Shown: positions 28,982-39,510, numbered from the stretch's first letter. The stretch: 64,000 bases of DNA from Shewanella sp. UCD-KL12 (GCF_001957125.1 NZ_MPHJ01000006.1:62001-126000), one strand, 5' to 3'. Numbers and translations are program-made. Notes: a model not told the origin generated them from the sequence alone.

Positions 28982-30022
28982 CTAGAAACTTAACCGAATA
29001 GATAAACTAAGTAATTTAGCTTCTATCTCTGCTGCAGCTATCTTATCTAAACTTATAAGCTCCACTCTTGAGTCCATCACATCATCTAATTCGACTACGC
29101 TCAGCTCCCCCTCTATACAGTTAATTCCTGCTATGCCTTCATCTGTTATCACCACAGCTTTGAAGCGTAACAAGTTTAAACTTTTGACCCAACTCAACAG
29201 CTCATCAAAATTAAATTCATAACTGGGATCAAATATCCAGCCACAGCTATTTGCCCCCTCACCAGCATTACGCTTTGATATAAGGCCGCGCTCATCAAAC
29301 TCTAGTTGATCTGCTTGAAAATCAACTTCAAATACACTAGTTCTTGGGGTTAATGCGGATGCTTTCTTAACGAGTTGACTCGGCTTTCTTGCGGTGGGTT
29401 TATCGAGTTGCAGCAGTAAACGTTCAGGCAATGAGTTGCTATCATTTAAGCTCACAGGGACAATGCTCGTCTCTAGAGTCGTCGCGAGATAAGATGCTAA
29501 CTCAGTTAAACTATTATCAGAATATAAGTCTGATTTCGTCGCCAGTATGATATCGGCCACATCTAACTGTTGGTTAAATATCTCATGTTCACGATAGCGA
29601 GAGTCACTCACTTTTCTAGCATCGACTAAACACAGCGTAGATTTAAGCTTGATGACATTTTGGTAATGCGGCTCACTCAGTACTTTGAGCACCTCTCGAG
29701 GGTGTCCAAGGCCTGTTGGCTCTATCAATAACCTATCAGGCTTTGCCTTTGCGATAAGCTGGTTAATGGCGACTTGCATAGGTACTCCTGCAGCGCAACA
29801 CATGCACCCACCAGCAACCTCACGTATCTCTACTTCACTGCTATCGCCACTCTGATTACCGCCCAATAGAGCTGCATCTATGCCAATTTCACCAAACTCA
29901 TTGACTAGTACGGCCCATTTCTCTCCTTGAGGCTTATTAGCCAGCAATCGCTTAATAAGCGTTGTCTTACCTACACCTAAAAAACCAGTAATAACATTCG
30001 TCGCTATGGGCTTGATGATCAT
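28982..30022 (-). CDS. G3E (CobW/YjiA-like) GTPase, metallochaperone family
   Basis: 346 residues. Walker A GFLGVGKTT at 13-21 and the metal-binding motif C73-M-C75-C76 in VAGGCMCC, diagnostic for the COG0523 metallochaperone branch. The base-recognition motif is in ATKSDL, and a CobW-C domain closes the protein. Members insert or allocate Zn, Co or Ni. The metal cannot be told from sequence; no metalloenzyme or uptake gene adjoins it. Confidence 0.88.
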   Translation of the reverse strand: MIIKPIATNVITGFLGVGKTTLIKRLLANKPQGEKWAVLVNEFGEIGIDAALLGGNQSGDSSEVEIREVAGGCMCCAAGVPMQVAINQLIAKAKPDRLLIEPTGLGHPREVLKVLSEPHYQNVIKLKSTLCLVDARKVSDSRYREHEIFNQQLDVADIILATKSDLYSDNSLTELASYLATTLETSIVPVSLNDSNSLPERLLLQLDKPTARKPSQLVKKASALTPRTSVFEVDFQADQLEFDERGLISKRNAGEGANSCGWIFDPSYEFNFDELLSWVKSLNLLRFKAVVITDEGIAGINCIEGELSVVELDDVMDSRVELISLDKIAAAEIEAKLLSLSIRLSF

Positions 30023-30379
30023 TAAACAATCCGAAAATAGAAGTTGATATCGTTTAGGGTCTCATGATTTACAAGCGAACAAAACACTCAATTACAATAT
30101 GAATTCAACAAAAGCCAGCACTCTGCGAATATGAAACCTACTTAATGACTTCAATCTCATGCAGTAACTTAAAAAAGTGTTCAAACGTTATCACTCACCA
30201 TCAATCGCAACATCCGAGCAACACAACAAGAAACAGATAGCAACAAGCGGGCAATTTTTATGCGTTCGCACACACAATTTGACATGTTTCATATCCAAGG
30301 AGTGGACACCTGTATAAAATCCTTTCGAAGCTTAAATAATTAAGCTCATATAATAAATAATATTGATGGGTCACAAATT
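30023..30379. other. Intergenic region, G3E GTPase/lipoprotein
   Basis: 357 AT-rich bases between divergent genes, presumably with both promoters. A TTGACA at 30279 has no well-spaced -10. Nothing else was recognised. Confidence 0.35.
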
Positions 30380-31768
30380 ATGAATTTTCTAAAAACTGCA
30401 GCTGCGGCTGCGATCTCTGTTGCGTTATTAGCAGGATGTAATGACGAAACAACTAATATTTATCCACCAGAGCCGACTGAGCCAACGACAGTTCGCTTCG
30501 CTACATACAACCTTTCTTTCGATCGTAGCACTTTCGAAGAGCTTGTTACTGAAATGCAGATCTCTGCAGCAGATCAAGATGTGTTAATGGAAAAGTGGTT
30601 TAACGACGAGCTTACTGAAGATGAGCTAAAAGTTGTTGAAAAAATCATTCAGATCCGTAACGTTGCCGCTGTTATTCAGACTGAGCGCCCAGCAGTGATC
30701 ATGATGGGTGAATTTAACAACGACGGCCTTGGTGAAAACCAAGATGCGATTAAAGGCTTCCGTTTTAACTACCTTGCAGTGCCACAAAACGCACTAGGTA
30801 CAACTTCAGATGAAAAGCAGATGCTTGAGCCGATTCAGTTCGCTTATGCTGAAAACTTCTCAACCAACACAGGCCTATTGAGCGAATTCGATCTAGACCG
30901 TAACGGCACTGTTGCTCTTCCTGGCGATGCATGGGGCTTTGGTTTCTACCACGGTCAATATGCTTTTGGTCTACTATCACAGTACCCAATCGATACCGAC
31001 AACATTCGTACTTTCCAAGACTTCAAATGGAAAGATATGCCAGGTGAAACCAACCCAACAATCACTAACTGTGAAGATGAAAACAACCCAATCCCTGAAG
31101 GCATGAAGTGCGGTGATGAGTGGTATACAGCTGAAGCATGGGCACAAAAGCCGCTATCTTCTAAGAACCATGTTGACGCACCTATTCTTATCCCTACAGC
31201 AGATGGCGAGAAAGTTGTTCACCTACTTCTGTCTCACCCAACGCCACCAGTATTCGATACTGTCACAGAAAACAACAAGTTGCTAAACAGTGCTGAGATT
31301 CAGTTCTGGAATGACTATGTATCAAACGCTGACTACATCTACGATGATGCTGGTGTTAAAGGTGGTCTAGGTTTAGATGCATCTTTCGTGGTCATGGGCG
31401 ATCTTAATGCTGATCCAGAAAACGGTGATGGTTTCCTTGAGTCAATTCAAAACTTGATGAACCATGAACGTGTAAACGTTCTGGCTACCGAAGGTGTTTA
31501 CGCGCCAAATAGCTTAGGTTCAACTGAGTGCTACGCTCAAGGTGACTGTAAAGAAAACACTTACCCTGATCGTGTAACCAGTACCTTCGGCCTACGTGTT
31601 GATCATGCTATTCCATCTAACGATCTGAACATCACAGATTCAGGTGTATTCTGGCCAGCAAGCTTCGAAGACGGTCATATGCTTATGAACGACTCTCGTG
31701 TTGGTTGGGGTGACGGTAAAAGTATCTCATCAGATCACCGTCTAGTGTGGATCGAAGCAGAGCTTTAA
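30380..31768 (+). CDS. Endonuclease/exonuclease/phosphatase-family lipoprotein
   Basis: 462 residues. Lipoprotein signal with lipobox LLAGC, lipid-modified C20 at the membrane. After a short Pro/Thr linker comes an EEP fold: FATYNLSFDR at the start, VIMMGEFNNDG with the metal-binding acid, VMGDLNADPENGDG in the catalytic core and a final SSDHRLVW. Such exported EEP proteins act on DNA, phosphodiesters or phospholipids; the substrate is unknown. Codon use looks more biased to highly expressed codons than its neighbours, a hint of abundance. Terminator downstream. Confidence 0.82.
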   Translation: MNFLKTAAAAAISVALLAGCNDETTNIYPPEPTEPTTVRFATYNLSFDRSTFEELVTEMQISAADQDVLMEKWFNDELTEDELKVVEKIIQIRNVAAVIQTERPAVIMMGEFNNDGLGENQDAIKGFRFNYLAVPQNALGTTSDEKQMLEPIQFAYAENFSTNTGLLSEFDLDRNGTVALPGDAWGFGFYHGQYAFGLLSQYPIDTDNIRTFQDFKWKDMPGETNPTITNCEDENNPIPEGMKCGDEWYTAEAWAQKPLSSKNHVDAPILIPTADGEKVVHLLLSHPTPPVFDTVTENNKLLNSAEIQFWNDYVSNADYIYDDAGVKGGLGLDASFVVMGDLNADPENGDGFLESIQNLMNHERVNVLATEGVYAPNSLGSTECYAQGDCKENTYPDRVTSTFGLRVDHAIPSNDLNITDSGVFWPASFEDGHMLMNDSRVGWGDGKSISSDHRLVWIEAEL

Positions 31769-31869
31769 ATTGCTCTAAGGGGCTTGAGGCTCTCTCCTAA
31801 TAAGCGTTCAGGAGTAATGCCGCACAGCCTCTTACATTGATTAAGCGCTAACAGTAAAAGACTAGATGC

Positions 31870-31896
31870 AAAAAACCGCCTTTCGGCGGTTTTTTT
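31870..31896. terminator. Terminator after the lipoprotein gene
   Basis: AAAAACCGCC, TTTC loop, GGCGGTTTTT. A strong bidirectional terminator, also serving the convergent helicase gene. Confidence 0.9.
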
Positions 31897-31929
31897 ATAG
31901 CTCATACTAGCCCTCTAGTATGGGAGTCA

Positions 31930-33204
31930 TCACTTTTTATTCGAACGTCGACTCGCATAACTCGATTTTGCTGCAGGGCTTTTAGCTTTGCCTTTATGAG
32001 AGGGTTTACCCTTACGGCGTTCAAACTTCTTTTTCGTTGTTTCACCCTGACTGTCACGGTAACGAGCAGGCAATGGTGCCCCAAGTTCATAACCAGGCAA
32101 AACGGTTTGAGGCAAGGCTACTTCAATTAGCGTCTCTATCTCTTCAAGCATCTTTTTATCCGATGGGCATACAAAAGAGATGGCTCGCCCAGTTAATCCA
32201 GCCCGACCTGTACGACCGACACGGTGAATATAATCTTCAGCAGCATAAGGAAGCTCAAGGTTAATCACCAAAGGCAAGGCTTGAATATCTATGCCTCTGG
32301 CCGCTACATCTGTTGCTACCATCACTCTGATTTTTCCAGATTTGAACTCTTCGAGCGTGCGGTTTCGTGTGCCTTGGGTTTTATCACCATGAAAAACGCC
32401 ACACTTAATACCATCAAGAGTCAATTCAGCTTTTAGATGCTCAGCACTCTCTTTGGTACTTGCAAATACGAGCACCTGCTGCCAGTTATTACGGCCGATT
32501 AGCTCTGATAACAACTCAGCTTTGCGACGTTTATCAACGAGATAAACCTCCTGTTCAACACTCGCAGCAGATCGAGTTTTTGCTACATTGATCCATTTTG
32601 GAGATAGCAGCATCTTCTCAGCTAACAGCTTAACTTCATCACTGTAAGTTGCCGAAAAGAAATGAGTCAAATGGGTGCGAGCAACCAGCGATTTAACTCT
32701 CTCAATATCACGAACAAAGCCCATATCCAACATTCTATCGGCTTCATCAATCACTAAATTGTTAACACCAGATAAGTCGAGCCCATGCTGCCCTATAAAG
32801 TCAAACAGCCTACCAGGCGTAGCAACTAAAATGTCCACGCCAGCATTAATCGCTTTACGCTGAGGGTTCATATTCGCCCCACCATAAACCGCGACTGTTT
32901 TTAAAGTAGTAAATTGCGCATAGCGATTGATATTTTCAGCCACTTGAATCGCAAGCTCTCGCGTTGGAGTCAGAATAAGGCCTCTAAGTTGAGTAGATTC
33001 AGAGGCTTCATTGATTAGCCTCTGTAGTAGGGGCAGAGCGAAAGCCGCCGTTTTACCAGTTCCCGTCTCAGCACACGCCATTAGATCGCCGCCCGTTAAT
33101 GCCACGGGGATCACAGCTGACTGGACCTCTGTGAGCTGTTGATAACCACACTGTTCAATGGCGTCAACCAATAAGGGATTCAAGTTCAAGGCGTCAAATT
33201 TCAT
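31930..33204 (-). CDS. rhlE: DEAD-box RNA helicase, RhlE type
   Basis: 424 residues. Q-motif TEVQSAVIP, Walker A AETGTGKT at 45-52, PTREL, DEAD at 153-156, SAT at 184-186 and HRVGRTGRAG: all helicase motifs intact. The order and the wording DEADRMLDMGF plus YxLVDKxRKxELLS follow RhlE more closely than SrmB, CsdA or RhlB. The basic C-terminal tail (KKKFERRKGKPSHKGKAKS) probably binds RNA. Likely role in RNA turnover or ribosome maturation. Paralogue assignment is moderate. Confidence 0.85.
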   Translation of the reverse strand: MKFDALNLNPLLVDAIEQCGYQQLTEVQSAVIPVALTGGDLMACAETGTGKTAAFALPLLQRLINEASESTQLRGLILTPTRELAIQVAENINRYAQFTTLKTVAVYGGANMNPQRKAINAGVDILVATPGRLFDFIGQHGLDLSGVNNLVIDEADRMLDMGFVRDIERVKSLVARTHLTHFFSATYSDEVKLLAEKMLLSPKWINVAKTRSAASVEQEVYLVDKRRKAELLSELIGRNNWQQVLVFASTKESAEHLKAELTLDGIKCGVFHGDKTQGTRNRTLEEFKSGKIRVMVATDVAARGIDIQALPLVINLELPYAAEDYIHRVGRTGRAGLTGRAISFVCPSDKKMLEEIETLIEVALPQTVLPGYELGAPLPARYRDSQGETTKKKFERRKGKPSHKGKAKSPAAKSSYASRRSNKK

Positions 33205-33263
33205 GGAAAACTCACACGGGATAATAAATGAGCGCGGAGTCTATCAAAAAGGACCTCCACTGG

Positions 33264-36200
33264 CTACGAAGATACTTTTCCTTGACTCAATTCTGCTAAC
33301 TTAGCGATATATTTTACTTCAAAATCGGTAACAGGGAGTGGCTTAGAAAATAGGTAACCTTGACCATAATCGCAGCCACACTCAGACAATACTAACTTCT
33401 GATACTCTGTTTCAACACCTTCAGCGATAACCTTCATTCCTAATTTATGAGCCATGACAATAATTGCCTCACATAAGGTAAAGTCTTCAGTATCGGACTC
33501 TAAATTTTTAGTAAAAGACTGATCTATCTTCAGGTAATCGATATCAAACTTTTTAAGGTATGCCAGCGATGAATAACCAGTACCGAAATCATCGAGTGAT
33601 ACTTGTATACCCGCATCACGATAGGCCAATAACTTTTCAGATACTCCCATACTGGCATCGAGTAACAAGCCTTCAGTGATCTCCACACAGATGCCATTAC
33701 TCCCTAGGTTTAACGCTTTAAGCTGCGAGATCCAATCTTCAAAGCTATCCCCTTCATCTCTAAACTGGATTGGCGATTTATTGATGCTGATCTGAATCTC
33801 TACACCAAACTTTTCTCGCCATTTCGCGCTCTGTTTTGACGCTTGCTCAAATACCCAGTTGCCGATATCGATAATTAAACCAGTCTCCTCCGCGACAGGA
33901 ATAAACTCTGCAGGTGATACCAGCCCTCTTTCTGGATGATGCCAACGTATCAATGCTTCCGCCTTCAACACATCTGAGGTTGATAAGTCGACTATTGGCT
34001 GATAATAGATTTCAAACTCTTTATGGCTAATCGCCCTGCGAAGATCACGTATAAGCACCATCCTATATTTAGCCTCCTCCTGCATTGAGGGGGTAAAATA
34101 GTGATAACGATTTCTGCCCAGATCTTTAGCCGCATACATAGCTTGATCAGCATGTTTTAACAGACTATCTATGGTAGATGCATCATCAGGATAAAGTGTG
34201 ATACCGATACTGGCACTGATATAGGCGGTATCATTGCCTAAATTAAAGGGCTCAGATATTCTCGCAAGAATATTCTCAGCAACCCGCTCTACCCCTCGAT
34301 TATCTTCAATCGCCGATAACACCAAAGTAAACTCATCACCACCTAGCCTTGCGACAACATCAGACTCACGAATACAACCTTTAAGCCGTTTAGCCGTTTC
34401 CACTAATAGTTGATCGCCAACATCATGTCCTAAGGTATCGTTGACCTCTTTAAAGTAATCTAAATCTAAAAACATCAAGGCTAAATGCTGTTGATTTCGA
34501 TCAGCCTTTAAAAGCTCAGTCCCTAGATACTCAAGCAACATTCTTCGATTTGGCAAGCCGGTAAGTGGGTCATAATTTGCCTGCTTCCAGATAATATGCT
34601 CGGCTTGTTTTTTCTCAGTGATATCTGAAAAAAGCGCAACACGGCGATAAGCCTCTCCGGCACTATCAAAGATGGTATTTATCGTTAACCAAACAATATA
34701 CTCTTTTGAGTTTTTATGTTTTAACCAAGTCTCACCTTGCCATCGCCCCGTCTCAGCAATCTGCGCTTTCATCTGCTCAAATTGAGTTTTCTTATTCCTT
34801 TCACACTGAAGAACATTAATATGCTGATTAATGATTTGCGCTTCGCTATAACCAGTTATTTCAGTGAATGCCGAGTTAATCGTGATTATTTTTCCATGAC
34901 GGTCTTGGACGCTCATAGCTTCACTCGAGTTGTTGTACACGGAAGCGGCTAGCTTTAGTGACTCCTCAACCCTTTTTCGATCACTGATATCGGTATGAGT
35001 ACCACACATACGAAGAGGCACGCCATTATCGTCTCGGCTCACAACTTTACCGCGATCTAATATCCACCTAAGCTCACCACTCAGAGAGATCAGACGATAC
35101 TCTATGCTATGTTGCTTATTGTCCCCTTTAAGGTGTTCATCAATTGAGTGCAATACAGCAACTCTGTCTTGAGGATGAATACCATTTACCCATAGTCGGT
35201 CATCCTTCTTTAACTCCTCAGCCGTGCAACCTAACAGCTCAGCACATCGTTCATTTCGATCCACTCTATTGGTTTTTATATCCCAGTCCCAAAGCCCTAA
35301 TTCGCTACTGCTGAGTACCAGGGCTAACTGCTCTTGACTCGACCGCATTGCTGATTCCGCTTGTTTCTGAGAAGTAATGTCCAACAAGCCAGCGATAACC
35401 AGCTGAACCTTGCCATTGACCCGTTGGCAAGCAACCGTCAGATGGGTATAAACAATCGAGCCGTCTTTCGCCACAAAGCGCTTATCCATCTCGTACTCAT
35501 CAACTTCACCGTTTAACATTCTTCGAAACTGATCCAGATCCCCTTGTAGATCCTCAAAATAGGTCATCTGAGCCCATGTTTTTGCCAGCATCTCCTCTTC
35601 TGAGTATTTCAGCATCTGGCATACACGTGGATTGACCTTTATCCAATGCTGGTCCACAGAAGATATGGCGATACCAATGTTGCCAATATTAAACTGTGAA
35701 CGAAAAATGAAGTCATCTTGCAGCTGTATCTTGGCATCCCGCTCTATCTCTAACCTTCTAGATAACAACACCCCCAATAGCATGGTCGCTACAGGAAAAA
35801 TCATGAGTACTGGCATGCTAATTTGCTGCAGAATTGATATCGCCGTATCGAATGGCAATACGCTCATCCAAGAGAGTGATAACAGATGCAGAATAAAGCC
35901 GAACAGATAGAGCTCTTTATAACTAAGTTCAGCAATCACAGGTTTACGCTTATAGCGCCATAAGCTACCAAGTAAGCCTGAAGAGATGATAACGCCAACA
36001 CCTGCCCATATCGCGGCGCCTCCCTCAAGAATTCGATAAGCAGAGGCGATAGCAACAGCGATAAAAGTGGGTAGCCCACCAAAGAAAAGCCCCGAAATAC
36101 CAAGAATGACTGAGCGGGTATCGAAAAAGATCCCATCTTGATACTCCCATGGCGTCATCATGGTGGTTATGGTTATCCCACCTATAATGGCGCCAACCGA

Positions 36201-36320
36201 GATCCTCCATAGCAAGAAATGATCGCTTTGCTGCTTTCTAGGAACCGCATCATAAACAAAAACCATAGCCAGCAATAAAGCTGCGTTCTGTACTAAGGAA
36301 TAGATAACGTCTGAATCCAT
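33264..36320 (-). CDS. Membrane 5TM-PAS-PAS-PAS-GGDEF-EAL c-di-GMP protein
   Basis: 1,018 residues. The N-terminus (about 1-190) is a multi-helix 5TM-5TMR_LYT-like sensor. Three PAS/PAC units follow at about 205-325, 330-450 and 455-575. The GGDEF domain has the intact signature at 660-664 (RLGGDEF) and an intact inhibitory RxxD (RESD) just before. The EAL motif is at 788-790 (AEALIRW), with ISINKS, EITEG, DDFGTGYSS and KIDQSF all present. Both activities look possible; the net direction is unknown. Senses an unknown signal at the inner membrane. Confidence 0.9.
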   Translation of the reverse strand: MDSDVIYSLVQNAALLLAMVFVYDAVPRKQQSDHFLLWRISVGAIIGGITITTMMTPWEYQDGIFFDTRSVILGISGLFFGGLPTFIAVAIASAYRILEGGAAIWAGVGVIISSGLLGSLWRYKRKPVIAELSYKELYLFGFILHLLSLSWMSVLPFDTAISILQQISMPVLMIFPVATMLLGVLLSRRLEIERDAKIQLQDDFIFRSQFNIGNIGIAISSVDQHWIKVNPRVCQMLKYSEEEMLAKTWAQMTYFEDLQGDLDQFRRMLNGEVDEYEMDKRFVAKDGSIVYTHLTVACQRVNGKVQLVIAGLLDITSQKQAESAMRSSQEQLALVLSSSELGLWDWDIKTNRVDRNERCAELLGCTAEELKKDDRLWVNGIHPQDRVAVLHSIDEHLKGDNKQHSIEYRLISLSGELRWILDRGKVVSRDDNGVPLRMCGTHTDISDRKRVEESLKLAASVYNNSSEAMSVQDRHGKIITINSAFTEITGYSEAQIINQHINVLQCERNKKTQFEQMKAQIAETGRWQGETWLKHKNSKEYIVWLTINTIFDSAGEAYRRVALFSDITEKKQAEHIIWKQANYDPLTGLPNRRMLLEYLGTELLKADRNQQHLALMFLDLDYFKEVNDTLGHDVGDQLLVETAKRLKGCIRESDVVARLGGDEFTLVLSAIEDNRGVERVAENILARISEPFNLGNDTAYISASIGITLYPDDASTIDSLLKHADQAMYAAKDLGRNRYHYFTPSMQEEAKYRMVLIRDLRRAISHKEFEIYYQPIVDLSTSDVLKAEALIRWHHPERGLVSPAEFIPVAEETGLIIDIGNWVFEQASKQSAKWREKFGVEIQISINKSPIQFRDEGDSFEDWISQLKALNLGSNGICVEITEGLLLDASMGVSEKLLAYRDAGIQVSLDDFGTGYSSLAYLKKFDIDYLKIDQSFTKNLESDTEDFTLCEAIIVMAHKLGMKVIAEGVETEYQKLVLSECGCDYGQGYLFSKPLPVTDFEVKYIAKLAELSQGKVSS

Positions 36321-36555
36321 ATTTCGCCGTTAGTCACTGTTCATTATTAGAAATAAGTGCTTTGAGTGTAGCAGAGGGTCTACAAAATTGAGACAGGTAG
36401 AATCTGTATCAAAACATTAAAGAACATAAACTTGGCATACACAAATCACATAAGTAAAAAACTAAGCAAAAAACATTTAAATAATAATCACCTTTTGGCC
36501 GAAATAGATTAAGATAACCTCGCGCTAATATGGATATTCAGGGTGAAAGGACGTT

Positions 36556-37347
36556 ATGCAAGCAAAAAGGATAGCTGCTAAGAATGCAATTTCTGGCATA
36601 GGTTTAATATTAAGTGTCTTCTTAAGCAACTTAAGCTGGGCCGAAGAAGATAAGCTTTATAGTATAAAACTCGCTGCAGAGGATAACTGGGCCCCCTATG
36701 CTGAAGCCTCTGGTACCGGCATCTCCCACTCTTTAATCAATTCTGCTTTCTCCCGTGTAGGTGTACAAGTCGACAGCATTGTTGTGCCCTATTCTCGCGC
36801 TGTGGTGATGGCAAAAAAAGGCATCGTTGATGGTGTGTTCAACTTAGTTAAAGAGCGAAGCACTGAAGATCACTTTATTTTTGGTGAGCAACCTCTGTTT
36901 TCAGCCAGCGCCTCATTTTACCAAAATGTGAATACCCCGCTTGATGTACATGACAAATGGAAACTACCCGCTCACACTAAGGTAGGGATCATTGAAGGTT
37001 ATGAATACGGTGATGAACTTCACCTTCTGCCTAATATTCATATTGTTAAGCTCTCAAATCATAATCAGCTCATTAACCTACTACTGCTTGATAGAATTGA
37101 CCTGGCCATCATGTATGATTTAGTGGCTGAGCAATACATTGCGCAAATGGGCGTAACAACAGAGATAAAACAAACCTTTCATAATCACACGGGAAACGTA
37201 TACCTCGCATTCTCAAAAGAGAACCCTCAAGCTAACTCACTAGCAAAACTGCTCGATACTGGGATCAGTTCATTGAAGCAAGATGGCAGCTACCAAAAAA
37301 TAATGGCTTCAATTACACCTAAAGTGAGCAATGATCGACAAAGGTAA
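36556..37347 (+). CDS. Periplasmic solute-binding protein, family 3 (orphan)
   Basis: 263 residues with a signal peptide (about 1-29, SWA-E). SBP_bac_3 pattern: EDNWAPYAEASGTGISHSLI, then VVMAKKGIVDGVFNLVK and a C-terminal LDTGISSLKQDGSYQKI. Binds small molecules, often amino acids, but no permease or ATPase adjoins it, so it may act as a sensory or stand-alone protein. A GGTGAAAGGA site precedes the ATG by four to six bases. A paralogue lies at 49234-50022. Confidence 0.8.
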   Translation: MQAKRIAAKNAISGIGLILSVFLSNLSWAEEDKLYSIKLAAEDNWAPYAEASGTGISHSLINSAFSRVGVQVDSIVVPYSRAVVMAKKGIVDGVFNLVKERSTEDHFIFGEQPLFSASASFYQNVNTPLDVHDKWKLPAHTKVGIIEGYEYGDELHLLPNIHIVKLSNHNQLINLLLLDRIDLAIMYDLVAEQYIAQMGVTTEIKQTFHNHTGNVYLAFSKENPQANSLAKLLDTGISSLKQDGSYQKIMASITPKVSNDRQR

Positions 37348-37415
37348 AACCTCTTTAAACTGTCGCTGTGCTAGACTAGCGCCAATTTTCAGCTTGTTGG
37401 TCGTAAATAGACACT

Positions 37416-37874
37416 ATGCAAAATAATTCGCAGAGCAGTAAAGAGATGAATTATAGCCCTACATTTAATTTCCCTGTGCAGATCTACTATGAAGATACTG
37501 ACTTCTCCGGTGTGGTCTATCACCCTAACTTTCTAAAATATTTTGAGCGCGCCAGAGAACATGTCATCGGCGCGGATATCTTAGCATCGCTTTGGGATGA
37601 GTATGGCTTAGGCTTTGCTGTTTATCGCAGCGATATGCTATGTCACGATGGCGTTGAGTTTGCTGATATCATTGATGTGAGAACCCGATTCTACTTTGAG
37701 AGTAAATACAGAACAGTTTGGCAGCAAGAGATATGGCGTCCGAATGCTAAAAAGCCAGCCGTAACAGCCAGTATTGAGATGATCTGTATGAATAAAAAGC
37801 GCCAATTAGCGCCAATGTCACCTGAACTGCTTGAGCACTTAAGTCAATCATTCCCAACTGGCATAAACCTTTAA
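37416..37874 (+). CDS. YbgC/FadM-type acyl-CoA thioesterase
   Basis: 152-residue hot-dog thioesterase. The catalytic segment YYEDTDFSGVVYHPNFLKYFERARE is that of the YbgC/4-hydroxybenzoyl-CoA thioesterase group; D in EDTD is the nucleophile candidate. Two ATGs (37416 and 37446) are usable, the second removing an extra 10 residues absent from most relatives. It is not beside tol-pal genes, so it is probably a paralogue of the Tol-linked ybgC. Confidence 0.82.
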   Translation: MQNNSQSSKEMNYSPTFNFPVQIYYEDTDFSGVVYHPNFLKYFERAREHVIGADILASLWDEYGLGFAVYRSDMLCHDGVEFADIIDVRTRFYFESKYRTVWQQEIWRPNAKKPAVTASIEMICMNKKRQLAPMSPELLEHLSQSFPTGINL

Positions 37875-37892
37875 TCACTTAGCGAAATACAC

Positions 37893-37916
37893 GGAGGCCT
37901 CCATGCAAGGGCCTCC
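37893..37916. terminator. Convergent hairpin
   Basis: GGAGGC and GCCTCC flank a 12-base loop between the thioesterase and the EAL gene. No strong T-run. Confidence 0.5.
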
Positions 37917-37917
37917 T

Positions 37918-39432
37918 CTAAGTTTGTGATTTATTTAGCTGAGTCCAACTTTGTTGTAACTCATTGGCTGTCAAAGGTTTAGAAAATAGATCGCCCTGAA
38001 TTTTATCGACTCCCATCTCAACGAGTTTATGGTAGATATCGAATGTTTCTACCCCCTCCACCGTCACACTAAACTCGAGTCCTTTTGCCAGAGCAATACA
38101 GGTTTCCATGATGTGAGCGGCATGTTTATCGGTTAATAAATCATCCAAAAAGGCTTTATCTATTTTGACTTCATCAACAGTAAACTGTTTAAGATAGGCA
38201 AGCGATGAGTGGCCTGTTCCAAAGTCATCTATCGCAATACTGACACCTATCTCGCTGAGCTTATCAACCATATCAATAGCAAGATCCATATCCTCCATCA
38301 GCTTGCTTTCAGTAATTTCAATCGATAATGCGCTCGCATCAAGTTGATACTGCTCAAGCTTAGATTGAATATCACTGCACAATGTTTCACTGAGAATATC
38401 CTGTGATGATAGATTCACTGCAACTTGAAATACTAACTCGCGCTCTCGCCACTTAGCCTGCTGGGAGATGACCGCTTCTATAGCCCATTGGCTGAGTAGC
38501 CCAATCATGCCCGCATATTCAAGCAGTGGGATAAACTCAACAGGAGAGATAGTACCTAACTCACTATGCTGCCATCTAATCAAGGCTTCCATTTGAGTAA
38601 AACGCTTCGAAGATATACATAGCTTAGGTTGATACACCAAATACAATTCTCCTTGTGCAAGAGCGCTTGGAAAATGATTGATGATACTAAGCTGTCGATG
38701 CTGTATTTCATCATCACCGGTCTGGTAACCGGCAATGTGCAGCTTCTTCCCTTTAGCATGGATCAATGCAAGGTCTAACCGTCTTAATAGCTGACTAACA
38801 TCCGTATAGTGCTGCTTCACATCTACATAGCCCAACTGCAGTTGCACTGAGACTGGAGTATCATCAATCATAAAAGAGGATTGAAGTCGCTGCTTTAATG
38901 CATTGAGCTGATCTTCGCTCTGCTCATCATCAAAATAAATCAGAAACTCATCTTCATTCATCCTAGCCAAAAATGAGGCTTCATCCCCCAAGCCTGCTAG
39001 CCTTAGGGATAACAGTTTCAGTAATTGGTCCCCATAGGAGAAACCAAAAAGATCGTTAACAAATCGGAGTCGATAAATGTCGATTAATACTAATGTTCCC
39101 TTGGTTTTATCCGAATCAGCAAGCCATTGTTTGAGCGCTAATCGATTAGCAAATCCGGTTAATTTATCACGGTCACTGCGAGGAGGCAGGGTTTGTAATA
39201 ATTCAGCGAAATATGAGTATTGAGCGAGGTATCTCTTCGGGATCTGTTTATCAAAACCCGCATCTTGGGAGGCATCAATGACACTCGATGGTGTAAGCCT
39301 ATCAATATGTTTTTTTAGCTGTGAGATAAGCAGTCGAATGAATGCATCTTGTCGTTGGCTATGCCGGTAACTCAGTAAGATACCAGCGAACAATAAAAGT
39401 ATGAGTCCTGCAATTAGTCCAACGATACCCAC
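37918..39432 (-). CDS. Membrane EAL phosphodiesterase with degenerate GGDEF
   Basis: 504 residues. One N-terminal membrane segment (about 3-21). GGDEF-like domain at 88-235, but the signature reads M-N-E-D-E-F at 158-163, so cyclase activity is unlikely. EAL domain from about 255: EALIRW at 282, then NLSSQD, EITESK, DDFGTGHSS and KIDKAF, all metal and catalytic residues kept. Probably breaks down c-di-GMP; the degenerate domain may bind GTP as an activator, as in other hybrids (inference). Confidence 0.87.
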   Translation of the reverse strand: MGIVGLIAGLILLLFAGILLSYRHSQRQDAFIRLLISQLKKHIDRLTPSSVIDASQDAGFDKQIPKRYLAQYSYFAELLQTLPPRSDRDKLTGFANRLALKQWLADSDKTKGTLVLIDIYRLRFVNDLFGFSYGDQLLKLLSLRLAGLGDEASFLARMNEDEFLIYFDDEQSEDQLNALKQRLQSSFMIDDTPVSVQLQLGYVDVKQHYTDVSQLLRRLDLALIHAKGKKLHIAGYQTGDDEIQHRQLSIINHFPSALAQGELYLVYQPKLCISSKRFTQMEALIRWQHSELGTISPVEFIPLLEYAGMIGLLSQWAIEAVISQQAKWRERELVFQVAVNLSSQDILSETLCSDIQSKLEQYQLDASALSIEITESKLMEDMDLAIDMVDKLSEIGVSIAIDDFGTGHSSLAYLKQFTVDEVKIDKAFLDDLLTDKHAAHIMETCIALAKGLEFSVTVEGVETFDIYHKLVEMGVDKIQGDLFSKPLTANELQQSWTQLNKSQT

Positions 39433-39510
39433 TAGGTTAAACGACTCCTTGTCGTATTCGCGCCGTCAATAAACCTGACGAATTAGGCTTCACCCTTTAG
39501 CGAGTAAAGC

